The notes under the pieces are model-generated. The model did no database searches and was not told the origin of the DNA. It saw only the letters and a list, made by a program, of their open reading frames with translations. Shown in pieces: positions 1 to 11,409 of a DNA stretch of 64,000 nucleotides; position 1 is the stretch's first letter, and each line of letters opens with the position of its first letter. The stretch lies in contig OY829544.1 in the NCBI GenBank assembly GCA_963691705.1, positions 40,259,917 to 40,323,916 of the forward strand, written 5' to 3'. The stretch comes from Viola odorata (taxonomy: Eukaryota > Streptophyta > Magnoliopsida > Malpighiales > Violaceae). A program made the position numbers and the translations under genes.

Positions 1-1
1 G

Positions 2-511
2 GACAGGGAAAACTCCATACGTTCTTCTCTTTTTAACGACATGATGTCTTTTCATTACTGGGCGGAGGAAGCGCGAAGTCAAGCCGCTTCCCTCTCCTCC
101 ACTTTGAAGGAATTGGAGCGGGAGCGGGATGAGAAGAAAAAATGGCTGGAGGAGCAAACAAAATTATTGTTGGCTCATCGGGAGCAAGAAAAAGAGCAAT
201 CTGCCGCCTTAGCAACGGAAAAGGCCAAAGTCGTCGCTTTGGAGAATGAGAAATTATCTTGGGAGAATGAGAGATCATCTCTGATCAAGGAGAAAGCTGC
301 CCTAGAGGAAGAGTCAGCCGATAAGAGCATGTGGCATGTCGAACAGACTGCCATCACTTTAGTTGATTGTTTTGAAGAAGTCCACGGGGTCGACGCGTAC
401 AAACCCGATGAGGTCTCTGCCGCCTTTAAACGAAGATCAGGGCACATTAACGAGGAAGGCTTTCGCCAGGCTAAAGCGGCAGGCTGGAAAAGGAGGAACC
501 CCGACGGTTGA
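2..511 (+). CDS. Antisense gene a of Tat element A, C-terminal part (coiled coil)
   Basis: The frame is open from base 2, so the gene begins before the window; the ATG at 41 is internal. The visible ~169 residues are a charged Glu/Lys/Arg-rich coiled coil (about residues 20-110) followed by a compact tail. The same coiled-coil-plus-tail layout ends gene a of element 2 (18816-21098, minus). The gene runs opposite to gag-pol of element A (minus strand), the usual orientation of the extra genes in this window. Its role is unknown; the family head, outside the window here, resembles the Transposase_28 'putative gypsy type transposon' family. It ends at TGA 509-511. Assignment as gene a rests on its position next to the 3' repeats and pol. 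Confidence 0.6.
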   Translation, partial: DRENSIRSSLFNDMMSFHYWAEEARSQAASLSSTLKELERERDEKKKWLEEQTKLLLAHREQEKEQSAALATEKAKVVALENEKLSWENERSSLIKEKAALEEESADKSMWHVEQTAITLVDCFEEVHGVDAYKPDEVSAAFKRRSGHINEEGFRQAKAAGWKRRNPDG

Positions 512-1608
512 TCCGCTTTGAGGCTTTATCGCTTTTCCCTTAGTGACCAATCGTCATTATGTTTTTTCTATTATTTTGACCATCACCGTTTGTAGCTCCC
601 CTTAAATATTTTGATATGTTCGAACAACTTTATCGTTGACTTTCTTTATGTCTAGTTGTCTGTTTGCGAACTCCTTTGGCGTTATCTTCGCCATATTTAT
701 TCCATGCGCTTTCTTTCCCGAACATACCCTTAGCGTTCCTGTCAAAATTACGGAACTCGACCTTGGGCTAGCTTTCCCAATGAGTCTGATGGTATCTCTT
801 CTCATGAGATCCTCGCTCTTTCCGCTGCCCGGAAAGCATTCTACGCATTCTAAATTATAAATTATCAGTAACAACAACATGTTACGAGAGACAGTAATTA
901 CCTGTAGGAGCTTTTCCGCTGCCATCATAGGGCGTCACTTTGGAACCCGTAGAGAATAGCTTTCGCTATCAGCTCTATACTTCACCAGGGATTACACATC
1001 TGGTTACTAGCCAGGATTTCACGATTCTCCACGTTTCCCTGTTTTCACGATCGGCCCTTAAGTGCTTCGTCTTAGTGAGCTGTCGGATCGGGACGGCTAT
1101 CACAAGGCTAGGGAATTTTCACTTTTGGGTGTTGCCCTCGCATCTAGAACCGTGTCCTTCCTTAATGGCCTGGCTGCAGCAGCCCAGCCGTTAAGATAGG
1201 AGTCTTGTTTCTAGACGGAGTTTCTATTTTTTGGGGCGTGTCTCTTCTTGATAGGCCGTCTCCACGAGAACGGTCCGTACAAGGAAAAGATTTTTCACTC
1301 CCAAAGATACCGGGTGGTGCCCTCACTTAATGAGCCGTCTGATCAAGATCGGTCATCACAAGGGTAGGACTTTTCACCCCTGGGGGCGTCTAGGATCTTT
1401 CAATCCGACGCTATTCAAGGTATGTTGGGTAGTGCCCTCACTTAATGGGCCATCTGATCAAGACCGGCCATCACAAGGATAGGACTTTTCACTTTCCCAA
1501 GATACCCCCTTTTTATCTGCACAAGAGCAACCACAACATCCCACGAAAGCTCTCTCATCGAGCGTTAGTCATGGTTAGGGTCGGCATAAATCAAAGGTGC
1601 AGAGAAAA
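512..1608. repeat. 3' spacer of element A with degenerate tandem repeats
   Basis: No credible gene is seen. From about 1045 to 1510 a unit of roughly 90-100 bp recurs with variation, recognisable by GCCGTCTGATCAAGATCGGT and ATCACAAGG-TAGGACTTTTCAC. The reverse complement of the same unit appears downstream of pol in element 2 (17565-18045) and again in element C (35860-36190). It therefore marks the pol-to-antisense-gene spacer of this element family. 512-1045 holds no repeat or gene that I recognise. Confidence 0.6.
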
Positions 1609-4600
1609 TTAAATTCTAGCATAATATAGTTTCAAGCGAGCGATATTCCAAGAGTTGGATAGGGGTGTACCATCGAGTGTCTCCAGACGATAGGCTCCTT
1701 TCCCGACAACGTGGGTGACACGATATGGTCCTTCCCAGTTCGGACTGAGTTTCCCCATTCATTGTCCTGCCGCTCACTTGTCTCTGAGCACCAGGTCACC
1801 AGCTTTCAGCAATCGCTCTTTAATGCGCCTGTTATGATATCGGGCCATCTTTCGTTTATAATGTTGTGTTTTCAGAAGGATTTCTTCTCAGACTTCTGGT
1901 AACGCATCCAGGTTAGCTCGTAACCTTTCCTCATTTAGTTCCTCACGAAAGTGGGCCACCCGTAGGCTCATGGTTCCAATTTCTACTGGTGTGACGGCTT
2001 CGGTTCCAAAGGCCAACGCGAAGGGCATCTCCCCAGTACTAGTCTTAACGGTCATGCGGTATGCCCACATCACGTATGGTAGCTCATTGGCCCATTTCTT
2101 TTTAGACCCTTATAGATTTTTCTTAATACCGCTGAGGATGCTCCGATTGGTCACTTCCGCTTGCCCATTAGTTTGCGGGTGAGCTACGGAGGAAAAACGT
2201 TGCTCGATTCCGAATTCTGAGCATTCGTCTTGAAAGAATTGGCTGGTGAACTGCGTCCCATTGTCGCTGATGAGGACACGGGGTACGCCAAATCTCATGA
2301 TAACTTGATGTTTAAAGAAACGCCAAGTTTTTTCTGCCGTGATTGTGGTGACCGCTTCAGCCTCGGCCCACTTAGTGAAATAGTCTACCGCCACTATCAC
2401 AAATTTCAGTTGGGACCTTGCCTTTGGGAATGGACCTAAGATATCGATCCCCCATTTGGCGAAAGGACAAGGGGCGATAATTTCAGATATTTCAGTGGCA
2501 GGTCGCCGAGGAATTTTAGCAAACTCCTGGCACTTAGGGCAGGCTTGCACATAATTGTGGCAATCTCTTTGGATGGTGGGCCAATAGAATCCGGACCGGA
2601 AGACTTGTGCTGCCAGGGTATCGCCTGACACGTGCATACCACACACTCCTTCATGGATTTCACGCAAGGTGTGAAGACCCTCTTGCCCAGTTATACATTT
2701 GGCGGCAGGGTAAGAGAAACATCTCCGAACCAAATCCCCGTCATAGTACGTACAGCGGGCTGCCTTTTTCAGTACTTTCTTCTTCTCAACGGTACCCTCA
2801 GGCAGTTCCTCGTGTTGCAAGTAATTGATTACGGGAATTCGCCAGTCGCTATCACGTTCCTCCACACATAAAGACGCTTGCTCCTCCATGAAGGATGGTA
2901 CCGATAGCTCACGATAATATGTCCTTGGGTACGAACGCTTCCGGGTTTGCGGCCAATTTCGCTAGGTTGTCTGCTTCAGCGTTTTCCTCCCGGGGAATAT
3001 GCTCAAAGCTGACTTGCATGCCCTCTTTCTTTATTTCCAACAGTTCCCGCTTCACTTTGGCGAGATATTGAATCATGATGGGTTCTCGGGCCTGAGAGTG
3101 CCCCAAGACCTGGTCCATTATTAACTTGGAATCACCACAGATTTTTAGACGCAGGTCTCCTGTTCTTCCAGTATCATGCCTTCCTTTAGAAGAAAGCTCC
3201 TTTCCAATTCTAAGTCCGGCTAGCAACGCCTCATACTCTGCCGCGTTATTAGATAACGACTGTAGGATTCGGATGGCATATCATATTTGCATATGCGGCC
3301 CATTTATAAAGATTCCAGCTCCAGCTAGCTCTTGGTTTTTAGCCCCATCTACATGGACGATCCAGAGATCCGTATAGGTTTCCGGGAATGAGAGATCCAT
3401 ATCGCCCCATTCTGCTTCAGGTACGCCTTCTAAAGGATCCTCTGTAAAGGTGCATTCTGCTATGAAATCAGCCAGGATCTGAGCCTTTACAGACGGTCTA
3501 GACTGATACCTCAATTCATACTGTTCCAATTCGAGTGCCCAGATCAACATCCTTCCGGAAAATTCAGGCTTTCGAAAGATCCTTTTTAAAGGCTGGTCTG
3601 TGAGTACGATGACGGAATAAGACTGAAAGTATTGGTTCATTTTGCGGGTGGCTTGTATAAGGGTGAACGCTATCTTTTCGATTCGCGCATACCGCAATTC
3701 CGCATCTTTAAGAACGTGGCTCACAAAATAGACAGGGCGATGAGAGTGGTTGTCGTCGCGAACAAGGACGGCACTGACCACTTCGTCTGCAGCGCCAAGA
3801 TACAAATATAAGGTATCGCCTGTCTCGGGCCTTGTCAATAATAAGTCAGACGATAGATAATTTTTCAGGCCGATAAATGCTTCCTCACAGTCAGGGGTCC
3901 ACCCGAACGAAGCTTTTTTCCGTATAATTTTGAAAAAAGGGAGACACTTCTCTCCTTGCTTAGAGATGAATCTTCCAAGGGCGATGACCCGCCCTGTGAG
4001 TCTTTGTACTTCTTTGACGGTCCTGGGCGATATCATGTCTTGTATCGCTTTGATCTTCAAAGGGTTAGGCAGAATACCCTTTTGGCTAACGACGTAGCCT
4101 AAGAATTTTCCCGTTTGGAATGCGAACATGCATTTTTGGGGATTCAGCTTCATGCGATACCTTTTCATTACATGAAAGACTTCCTTTAAGTCTTGTAGGT
4201 GATCCTGAAAACTCATACGTTTTACCAATATATCATCGACGTACGCCTCTACGTTCCTCCCAATTTGTTCTTCAAATATTTTGTTGGCCATTCGTTGGAA
4301 CGTTGCCCCGGCGTTTTTCAATCCGAACGGCATCGCCGTGTAACAGTATGTGGCCTTTGGAGTGAGAAACGCAGTTTTTTCTTCATCTTCCCGGGCCATG
4401 GGAATTTGATGGTATCCGGAGTTGGCATCTAGTGAGCTTAAATAAGCGTATCTAGAAGTCTGATCAACAAACTGATCTATTCGAGGAAGCGGGTAACAAT
4501 CTTTAGGGCAGGCATCATTTAAGTCAGTAAAGTTGATGCACATGCGCCAATCCCCATTGGGCTTAGGAACAAGAACGGGGTTCGCTAGCCAGGTGGGATA

Positions 4601-7474
4601 TTGAACTTCACGAATGAATCCTGCCTCGAGGAGCTTCGCTACCTCTTTATCCACGGCCAACGCCTTTTCATTAGAGAACGCACGCCGCTTTTGCTGTACT
4701 GGCCTGGCCTCTAGGTCCATATTGAGCTGATGTTCGGCTATTTCACGCGAGATTCCTGGCATATCCACGGGTTTCCATGCGAAGTCTCCTTAGCATTTGT
4801 TCAGTAGCCGGGCCAGTTGGAGGTTTTTCGCTGGGCTAAGTTTTTCACTAATCAGGAAACTTGCCTCCTCTATTCCGATCGCTGGAACGGGCACCATCTT
4901 GTCCAGAGGTTGGGCACGCTTCTCATCGCTTTGTTCATAGGGGTCTGCCGCTATACACACGTACCTATCGCAACTTCTTTGGGTCATGAGCGAATAGCAT
5001 TCAGCTGCTAGTTTTTGATCACCCTTTATGGTTACCACCCCATCCCAGGAGGGGTACTTCATTTTCAGATGCTTCTGAGATATCACTGCGCCAAAGCGGT
5101 TAAGGAAAGGTCGTCCGAGTACAACATTGTAGGGCAAATTCAGATCCACGACAAGGAATAACAAGTTCTCTGATCGCTTGCAGGTGTCTTCTTGGAAATA
5201 TATAGGCAGGGTAATCACCCCCATAACAGGGATTGGAACTCCATCAACGCCGACTATAGGCCGTTTACTAGGTGTTAGCTCATTAGTAGGGCGTTTCATG
5301 AGGTTGTAGGCTTCCAACGAAAAGAGATTCACCGCACTCCCATTATCAATGAGAGTTCTTCTGATTCCATGGCTAGCGATGACGGGCGTAACTACCAAAG
5401 CATCATTGTGTGGGTAGACGACACCTTTCTCATCTTCTTCAGAAAAGGACAATACCATTCGATCTAAAATGCCTATCGCATCCCCTTTTTTCCTCGTGCC
5501 ATCTCGTGCGCGTTTGTCTCCTTTCGGGAACGTCAGCGGCTCTGACTCGTCCATATAGGGAGTTCCTCCCGCAATGATATTAATCATGGGGATATACTCG
5601 TCATCAATCGTAAGAGCTTCCCTATCTTTCCCTCCGGGAATATTATCCTTTTGCGGGTCGTGAGGAGGAACGGGTCGTTCATCCGCCGTCCTTTTCCTGA
5701 GATTATTGCGAGCATCTTCTCTTATCTGGGTGGCGAATTCTCCCAGATATCCTTCTTCAACCAATCGTTCTATCGCCGCTTTTAAGTCTCTACACGCCTC
5801 CGTGGAATGGCCCCTGGCTTTGTGGAATTTACAATAAGCATTTTCTCTTCTCCCTAAAAACACTCCTGGTTTTACAGGCGCGGGGTAGCGGATGGGAAGG
5901 TTTCGCTGTTCTGCTATCGCTAAAATTTCGGCCCTTGGCACATTGAGGGAAGGAAAATCTGGGTCATACGTTCGATTTTTATAAGAATCCCCGCGCCGCC
6001 GAGTGGGGGAGCCACTGGTTTTTCCCTTCAGAAAATTGCCCCTTTGTCTGTCAGAGGTATTGGGGATATGATCCTTCCGCCTAGCGTAATCATCGATAAA
6101 ATGGTCATCGGGTAGAGGCTTCGCAGGAGCAGCAGTGATTTGAGTTGCCCCCTGTGGCAGACTGTATGTTCGATCTCTGTTTTCTTCTTCTTCCATTTTC
6201 GCGTAATTGTGAGCTTTAAGTCTCAACGCGTCTAAAGTCACTGGGGGGTCCACCATAAGTGCGTCTTTCAGCTTCCCATAACGGCAATTTCTTTTCAGAG
6301 CTTCTATAGCAAAATCGATAGTAACGCCCGGCGTTAAGGACATTTCCAGATCGAAGCGGCTGAGAAAATCCTTCAAGGATTATTGACGCATTCGCTATAT
6401 GTCAAATAACGCGGCGGTAGATTTTCTGATTGGAATTGCGGTGCTAAATCTGCTCCGAAATTTAGATTCTAACTGTGAAAAGTTACTAATGGATCCACCA
6501 GGGAGACCTTCAAACCAGAGACGCGCAACGCCTGATAGCGTCATAACAAATATTTGGCATAGTGCCGCATCACTGTGGGTCTGGAACTGAACAAAATCTT
6601 TCACTTTATTGATATGTGAGATGGGATCTTTCGTACCATCATAAGTGTCAGTGGGAAGCTTTACACGTCGACTGACTCGGTGACGCCTTATGCGACGGCT
6701 AAATGGGTGGCCCGATGTATCATCAAGAATTTCACGCGCTTGACGCGGGGGAGATATATCAGCTTGACGCCCTCTATCTCGCGGTTCTGGCGTAAGATGT
6801 CGCCTAGGAGATCGACTGCGACTCCTGCGCGAATGACTTCGATACCTCCGACTACTGGACCTATCACTGTATTTGGGAGACAGACTCCTGTGGACTCCTT
6901 CCCTCCGTCCATCCCACCGGTTCCTAACCCCCTCAAGTTGCCTGTCTCCTTGTAGGGAGAGACCTTGCAGCGTTCGCGGTACATAAGCCTCTACTCTTCC
7001 TTGAGCAAGCTGCCTAGCACTACTCAGAGGATTTCCATCAGGTAAAGGCATCTGAAGGTTTTCTGAAAACAACGGTGACACGGGTCGATCAGCGACAATA
7101 GACAGAGTAAACATGATGCGAGGAGGGTGACCAGATCCAGAAGCACCGGGAGTGCCTCTTGCGGCCATTTCAGTCAAATATTCCAGCCGAGAACGAAGGG
7201 TCGCTATTTCCATTGCAAAAGGATGTTCATGGTTGAGTGTATATTCTCTCGAAAGAGGAGTGGAGAAGTCGGATCCCGCCATCTGGGATGACAAAATGTC
7301 TGTTTGCGAGGAGACCACTCCTCCAGCAATTCCAGCCGAATGGTCCAGAGGTCCTGAAATAATTGGTTGTGTCGTCGTAGAGAGATCAGCAGTAGCAAAG
7401 GGAAAAAGTCACCTGCGGATGTGAAAAGGGATACTAGAGGATGATGATCGGATCGGCTCCGATTCTGTGATCAT
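1609..7474 (-). pseudogene. gag-pol: gag-pol of Ty3/gypsy Tat element A, degenerate
   Basis: Order on the minus strand: N-terminal gag region (ATG at 7474), gag core (about 6395-6700), CHHC zinc knuckle near 5800-5840, aspartic protease with DNGSA near 5340, reverse transcriptase with YVDD near 4240, RT-linked RNase H, second (archaeal-type) RNase H near 2930-3360, integrase HHCC and DDE core, and a GPYRV-type C terminus ending at TAA 1609-1611. Lesions: TGA near 7410, stops near 6376-6395, TAA near 4788, CGA-to-TGA near 3280, a one-base frameshift near 2920, and stops near 2108 and 1887. The frame is otherwise collinear with element 2. It would have encoded the virion-like particle and replication/integration enzymes and cannot make a full polyprotein now. 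Confidence 0.92.
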
Positions 7475-7538
7475 GACCGTTCCAATCTTCTGACTAAACG
7501 GAGCTTGGCGATTAAGGACGCTCACTTAATACACCAAA

Positions 7539-7557
7539 GCTCTCAATGAAAGCACCA
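7539..7557 (-). other. Primer binding site candidate of element A
   Basis: On the minus strand the LTR ends in TTATCA and is followed after two A by TGGTGCTTTCATTGAGAGC. The same block follows the 5' LTR of element 2 exactly, and E has it with two substitutions. It begins with TGG as expected for annealing to a tRNA CCA end. I could not match the rest to a tRNA from memory. Confidence 0.7.
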
Positions 7558-7559
7558 TT

Positions 7560-8082
7560 TGATAAGATTTAATGTCTATCTTGCGAGATTCTGCGTCGTG
7601 TGCGATCGGAACGGTGGTGAATGGCAGCGAGTGTACCTGCAAGGTGCCGGAGGGGGAGCTCCAGCATAGACACTCCGATGCTTAAGTTAGTTCAGGTTTT
7701 AAGAGTAGTAGAGGTTTCTCTAGGTGAGCCTGACCTTACCTTGATTGTGAAAAATGGTGGGGTATTTATAGATCTGGACAGCAATACCTGGCGATATCAA
7801 AGAGGGCGCCGTTTGATGATGACGTCACAGGCGATATCAGTGGATGACGTCACGGGCGATGTCTGATGGGGCAGCCGGGAGCGATAACCTTATGGGTCCC
7901 TAGGATGGGATGACGCCGTGCGTATAGAATTGCGTGAGTCCCCCCCGTTGAAGTCGACCATCCTAGGAATCCTTTGCTGATTCGTAGGTGATATAGGGAT
8001 ATCCTTATGGAGCTCAGGGGGATCCGTTCCGATAAGAACCGTTTGTGCAGTAGGACCGTTAGGACTATCTCGATTGTTATCA
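7560..8082 (-). repeat. LTR (minus orientation), 5' LTR of element A and 3' LTR of the adjacent fragment
   Basis: 523 bp with ends TGATAA...TTATCA. Inside are a TATA box (TATAAATA on the minus strand, 7763-7770), then the CTTAAGCATCGGAGTGT block and a GC-rich hairpin shared with the LTRs of element 2 and D. A primer binding site lies on its left and the 39-bp pre-3'-LTR block on its right. It thus functions as a 5' LTR for the left element and as a 3' LTR for the right fragment. Confidence 0.85.
7763..7770 (-). promoter_or_regulatory. TATA box in the LTR of element A
   Basis: TATAAATA on the minus strand, placed before the conserved CTTAAGCATCGGAGTG segment exactly as in the LTRs of element 2 (11310-11317) and D (44026-44033). 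It probably directs the genomic transcript. Confidence 0.65.
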
Positions 8083-8121
8083 TAAGCCCAACTGAAAATG
8101 AGCCCGAGTGTTTACCAAGGG
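8083..8121 (-). other. 39-bp conserved block preceding the 3' LTR
   Basis: On the minus strand it starts CCCTTGGTAAACACTCGGGC and ends TTTTCAGTTGGGCTTA directly against TGATAACAAT of the LTR. The same 39-bp block, at the same distance, precedes the 3' LTRs of element 2, D and (diverged) E. It occupies the place of a polypurine tract but is not purine-rich. Confidence 0.7.
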
Positions 8122-8624
8122 TTGTCCATGTCTGTCATCTTGAATGAAGGTTTCTGTTGCGAGGTGATAAGTTTGCAGGGTCTCCGAGCTTCTTGTATTA
8201 TTCAATCGTCGATGAGACTCAAGTGCTGAGCTGGAGATTGAGCCTGAGGATACTGGGCAAGCTGACTCTGGCTTTCGCCCTTATCTAAAGATTCGTCCCG
8301 GCGGGATGCCCCTATCACCCTTGCAGTTGCGAGGTCATTACTCTCCGTCTGGTGGTATTACTCTGATTGACCCCTTGGGGGGACTTAAAAAGCCTCAGCT
8401 TATTCGAGTTGTGAAAGAGCTGTTGTCGGGTCACTGATAATATCGTCTAGGATATTCGACTAAGTCGCACCGGGGACTGGCACATATTCCAGGTCTATTG
8501 TCCTCCCAAGTGTTCTGCAAACATAGGAAGGAGATATATTCGTATATAAAGGTTAGCAAACTTGTGTACTTACAGAGGTTTGAGGTTAATACGAGGCCAA
8601 TCTTTCTTTTACGCTCAAGGAAAC

Positions 8625-8770
8625 AGCGGTATCAACGCGGCTTTACGCCATCAGCTGCCTATGATTAGCGCGGCTTTATACCACCAGATGCCTGCGATGC
8701 CAGCGCGGTTTTACGCATCTAGGGCTACCTGTGACGTCAACGCGGCCTTACACTGTGGATACCGGTAGCC
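8625..8770 (+). repeat. Short tandem repeats upstream of gene d
   Basis: About four imperfect units of roughly 35-40 bp, each containing GCGCGGCTTTAC or a close variant, followed by a short ACC/ATC spacer. A related array in opposite orientation (motif GTAAAACCGCGTC) sits at 43205-43350 upstream of gene d in element D, so it belongs to the gene d / 3' LTR interval of the family. Confidence 0.55.
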
Positions 8771-8983
8771 ATATGGCCTTTACGTGATGGCCACCCGTGA
8801 TATCGTGTCTTTCGGTATTTTTCCAGACCTTGTCTCGCATTTCTGCCGATATCGGTATTACGGACAGTAAACGAACATTGCCCTTTCCTTCCGCTTTGGG
8901 CGCATCAGCCCTTGCGGTTATCGGGTCGGCTCGTCTTTTGAGGACCCCATTGTCCTTTCCTCCTAAACCTCCCTCTTGGAGCC

Positions 8984-8990
8984 TATAAAT
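8984..8990 (+). promoter_or_regulatory. TATA box of antisense gene d
   Basis: TATAAAT, 50 bp before the ATG at 9040. The same box lies 60-61 bp before the ATG of the three other gene d copies (25692-25698, 28554-28560, 43071-43077, all minus). Retention in four copies of different divergence supports a real promoter. Confidence 0.7.
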
Positions 8991-9039
8991 TAGGGAGTTT
9001 TTTCCACCCACGTTCTTCTCATCTTTTCCAACACGCATC

Positions 9040-9417
9040 ATGGATCATCTGACTAAGAATTTCCTCCTTTCCAAGGGCCATTCTCTCAAGAATCTTAATG
9101 ACGGTGACGTCGGATTCCTGGAGAACATGCTGGTCAAGACTTCTGAGGACATCCTGGAGTTACAAGGGATGCTGACTCCGCTTCACTCTAGGCTGGGGAC
9201 CACCTCTCTGGAGGATTTCAGTCCTTTGGAGAGCGTATCGAAACTGTCTGCCTCCATCGCTCGGATCCAAGTGGTGATCGCCATGCTGCAGCAGCGCAAA
9301 GATATGCTAGGGTGCTGCCTGAAGGGAATGAGAGCCACTTCCCATAATCTGCTCTTGGTCATGGATTCCTTGAGGGACCTTCCCGAAGTGCCTGAGGACG
9401 CTGGCTCTGATGCCTGA
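9040..9417 (+). CDS. Antisense gene d of a Tat element, intact (125 aa)
   Basis: I do not recognise the family. The protein starts MDHLTKNFLLSKGHSLKNL, has a central S/T-x-EDF-x-P motif (about residues 60-70), then a Leu/Ile-rich segment with MLQQRKDMLGCCLKGMR (about residues 85-102), and ends in an acidic tail. It is probably mostly alpha-helical; there is no signal peptide or membrane span. Three other copies occur in the window: 42621-43010 (open), 25248-25631 (one stop) and 28112-28494 (frameshift). It is single-exon with a TATA box 50 bp upstream, and an AATAAA-type signal near 9489-9494 downstream. It lies closest to the 3' LTR, on the strand opposite gag-pol of its own element. Function unknown. 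Confidence 0.75.
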   Translation: MDHLTKNFLLSKGHSLKNLNDGDVGFLENMLVKTSEDILELQGMLTPLHSRLGTTSLEDFSPLESVSKLSASIARIQVVIAMLQQRKDMLGCCLKGMRATSHNLLLVMDSLRDLPEVPEDAGSDA

Positions 9418-9739
9418 TAGCGGTGGCTCCCTTTGTACCCTTTTCTTTTTCCCTCTTGTTCATGTACTTTCCGGCCATTAGGCCATAATGAATAAACAGT
9501 ACTTATCATGTCGTCTTGCGACTCTTCTTCTTCTTCTTCTTTATTACTCTCTTTGTCATTTTCCAATGAAGATATTGTCAGACCAACTGAAAACGGTTCA
9601 TCCACTGGGTTCTTATTATTTGGCTGCTCTGCATTAAATCCAAGCTGCTGTTGCCCTGGCAACTGATTGGGCGAATTTGCGGTTTTTCTCGATTAGGGGA
9701 AAATCTCAACAGGCGTGACTGCAAACCCACCTTTGTACT
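9418..9739. other. Gene d 3' flank and junction to inverted element 1
   Basis: Contains an AATAAA polyadenylation-type signal at about 9490, a CTT microsatellite (about 9523-9541) and then unrecognised sequence. At about 9.70-9.75 kb it passes into the C-terminal half of gene b of element 1, which reads on the minus strand. Coding orientation therefore flips here. I see no other gene. Confidence 0.5.
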
Positions 9740-10946
9740 TCAGGATGTACACGTGTCTTTTCTCAAGTGTCGGGTTGGAAGAGCCGTGACCGGTAGCTTA
9801 GAAGCTGGAGAAGTCGTCGTCACAACATCAGGAATAAATTGAGAAATGAGAGAGTTGGGAGCATTAAGTGGCGGAGGAGAACCTGTCGCCATCGAGACTG
9901 TAGCAGAGGTAGGAGGGCAGACCGTCGACGCATCAGCAACTACCGCGGGTTGAGAAATTCTTGCCGTAGAAGAAACGGCAGGCGCTGCGGCAACCCTCGC
10001 GGCAGCATGATCAGAAGAGGTCCCGGTAGCCTGCCCATCTATGCCTACCCTCAGTTTCTTTCGCTGGAGCGAGGAGGCATGACGAAGGTCTGGCTTGGCA
10101 TCCGCGTCTTCGCTTTGGCTGCTATCGTCACTATCAACTAGCCGAGTCACAGGCCGACTTATATTTATTCCCCCCCGACGAGGCGGTAGCCAATTGTTGA
10201 TAAAGCTAGAAGCTCGCTCGGAGGCGGTAGCCAATTGTTGATAAAGCGAGAAGCTCGCGCGGAGATAACGCGCCCTCGTCCCCTCCCAGCAATTGTCTTT
10301 GTTTTTCCCCTTTTGGGCGGAACGCCCCGAGAACCGGAACGTGAGGCAGGAGGGGAGGCCGGTATAGTTCTAAGCGGCATCACATTCAAGGGGGCGTTAG
10401 CTCCCCCTGAGGGCTGCCCGTCAGTATCTCCTGATAATGAAGTATGTGAGAACATAAAAGGATGAAAGAAGGAAAATGCGAAGAAAGACAAAACTCACCC
10501 ATAACACACTCATCTAGAAACTTGTACAAGGCGAATTCTCGAATACGATAACGAGTACTCTTATCCAGCAAAGCGTTAGCTTGATCAAGCTCGCTCCTAG
10601 TCAGCACCACTGGGTTTGCCCAAAGGGGACCAATAAGCTCTTGATTAAAGCCGCAGCGCCACCAACGAGACGGTAGCTTAAGAATAAAAAACTATTTTTC
10701 CAGTCAGCCACAGTCCTCTCAAAACCACAAAATCGCTGCCAGAACGACTGTACAAACGCGTCATCCCACCTTGGAGTAATATTGATTAAACAATCGTGAC
10801 AAGTCATGCTAAAGAATTTGCGAAATAAATTAAGAGATGGGGCGAGAATGCCCTCCAACTCGCAAGCGCGAAGAAAGGCATAAACCCCACACCAGGAAGA
10901 AGGAGTTATCTGGGCAGGATTAAGCTTGTATTCCCGCAGCAGTGCT
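9740..10946 (-). pseudogene. Antisense gene b of element 1, downstream fragment
   Basis: Reads on the minus strand as the end of exon 1 (10499-10946, Transposase_28-like, motif LNPAQITPSSW), an intron with GT..AG ends (10431-10498) and the start of exon 2 (from 10430, Pro/Ser-rich with a Lys/Arg patch). It matches gene b of element 2 (21727-23846). A 41-bp tandem duplication (10180-10261) throws exon 2 out of frame, and the coiled-coil tail is missing beyond about 9740. The upstream half of exon 1 lies at 26396-26658, separated by element 2. Non-functional. Confidence 0.8.
10180..10261. repeat. 41-bp tandem duplication in gene b of element 1
   Basis: Two near-identical units, 10180-10220 and 10221-10261, both starting GAGGCGGTAGCCAATTGTTG. 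The corresponding site in element 2 (near 22870) has a single unit. 41 is not a multiple of three, so the duplication shifts the reading frame. Confidence 0.85.
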
Positions 10947-11309
10947 TGATAACAATTCACCTAAAAGAAAGGGTATTTTCGTCCATCACTCGGTGGGATG
11001 AGGCCTAGCTACTGTTTCGTACCACCGCGGTAGGGACAAGATCGTTACCTTCCCCAAAGGCTAACGCTACAAGGGCTAACGGGTCCCTATCGGCTCCTCT
11101 CACGGACCTCACGGATGGCTCAAGGAGTTATCTTAACCCCAGAGGAAACCACGCGTCAGGAGTATCGCTCCGGCCGTTATCCTACCGTGGCAATATCTAC
11201 CTGCATACCTACCGCCAAGGTAGCGTATCGTGATAAGGGCGAACCTCCGACCCTAACGCGAGCGATAGCTCCGTACCCGTTTACTCGGGCGGGAACGCCC
11301 CTTTTCTTC

Positions 11310-11317
11310 TATAAATA
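11310..11317 (+). promoter_or_regulatory. TATA box in the 5' LTR of element 2
   Basis: TATAAATA about 90 bp upstream of the conserved TTAAGCATCGGAGTGT block. Same placement as in the A and D LTRs, so the likely transcript start is 25-35 bp downstream. Confidence 0.7.
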
Positions 11318-11409
11318 CCTCCCCCACAAAGGAGGCAGGTAAGCATACTCAACTGGCCAAAACTCTGCTAATTTCAGTACACATACTGACTTAAGCATCG
11401 GAGTGTTTC

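Noticed and set aside
636..860. 74-codon plus-strand frame in the 3' spacer of A
   Set aside because: No counterpart in the other elements and no motif; lies in the hypervariable region.
9040..9417. Gene d as an antitoxin-like or phage-type protein
   Set aside because: No resemblance beyond size; the eukaryotic TATA box and retrotransposon context give no support.
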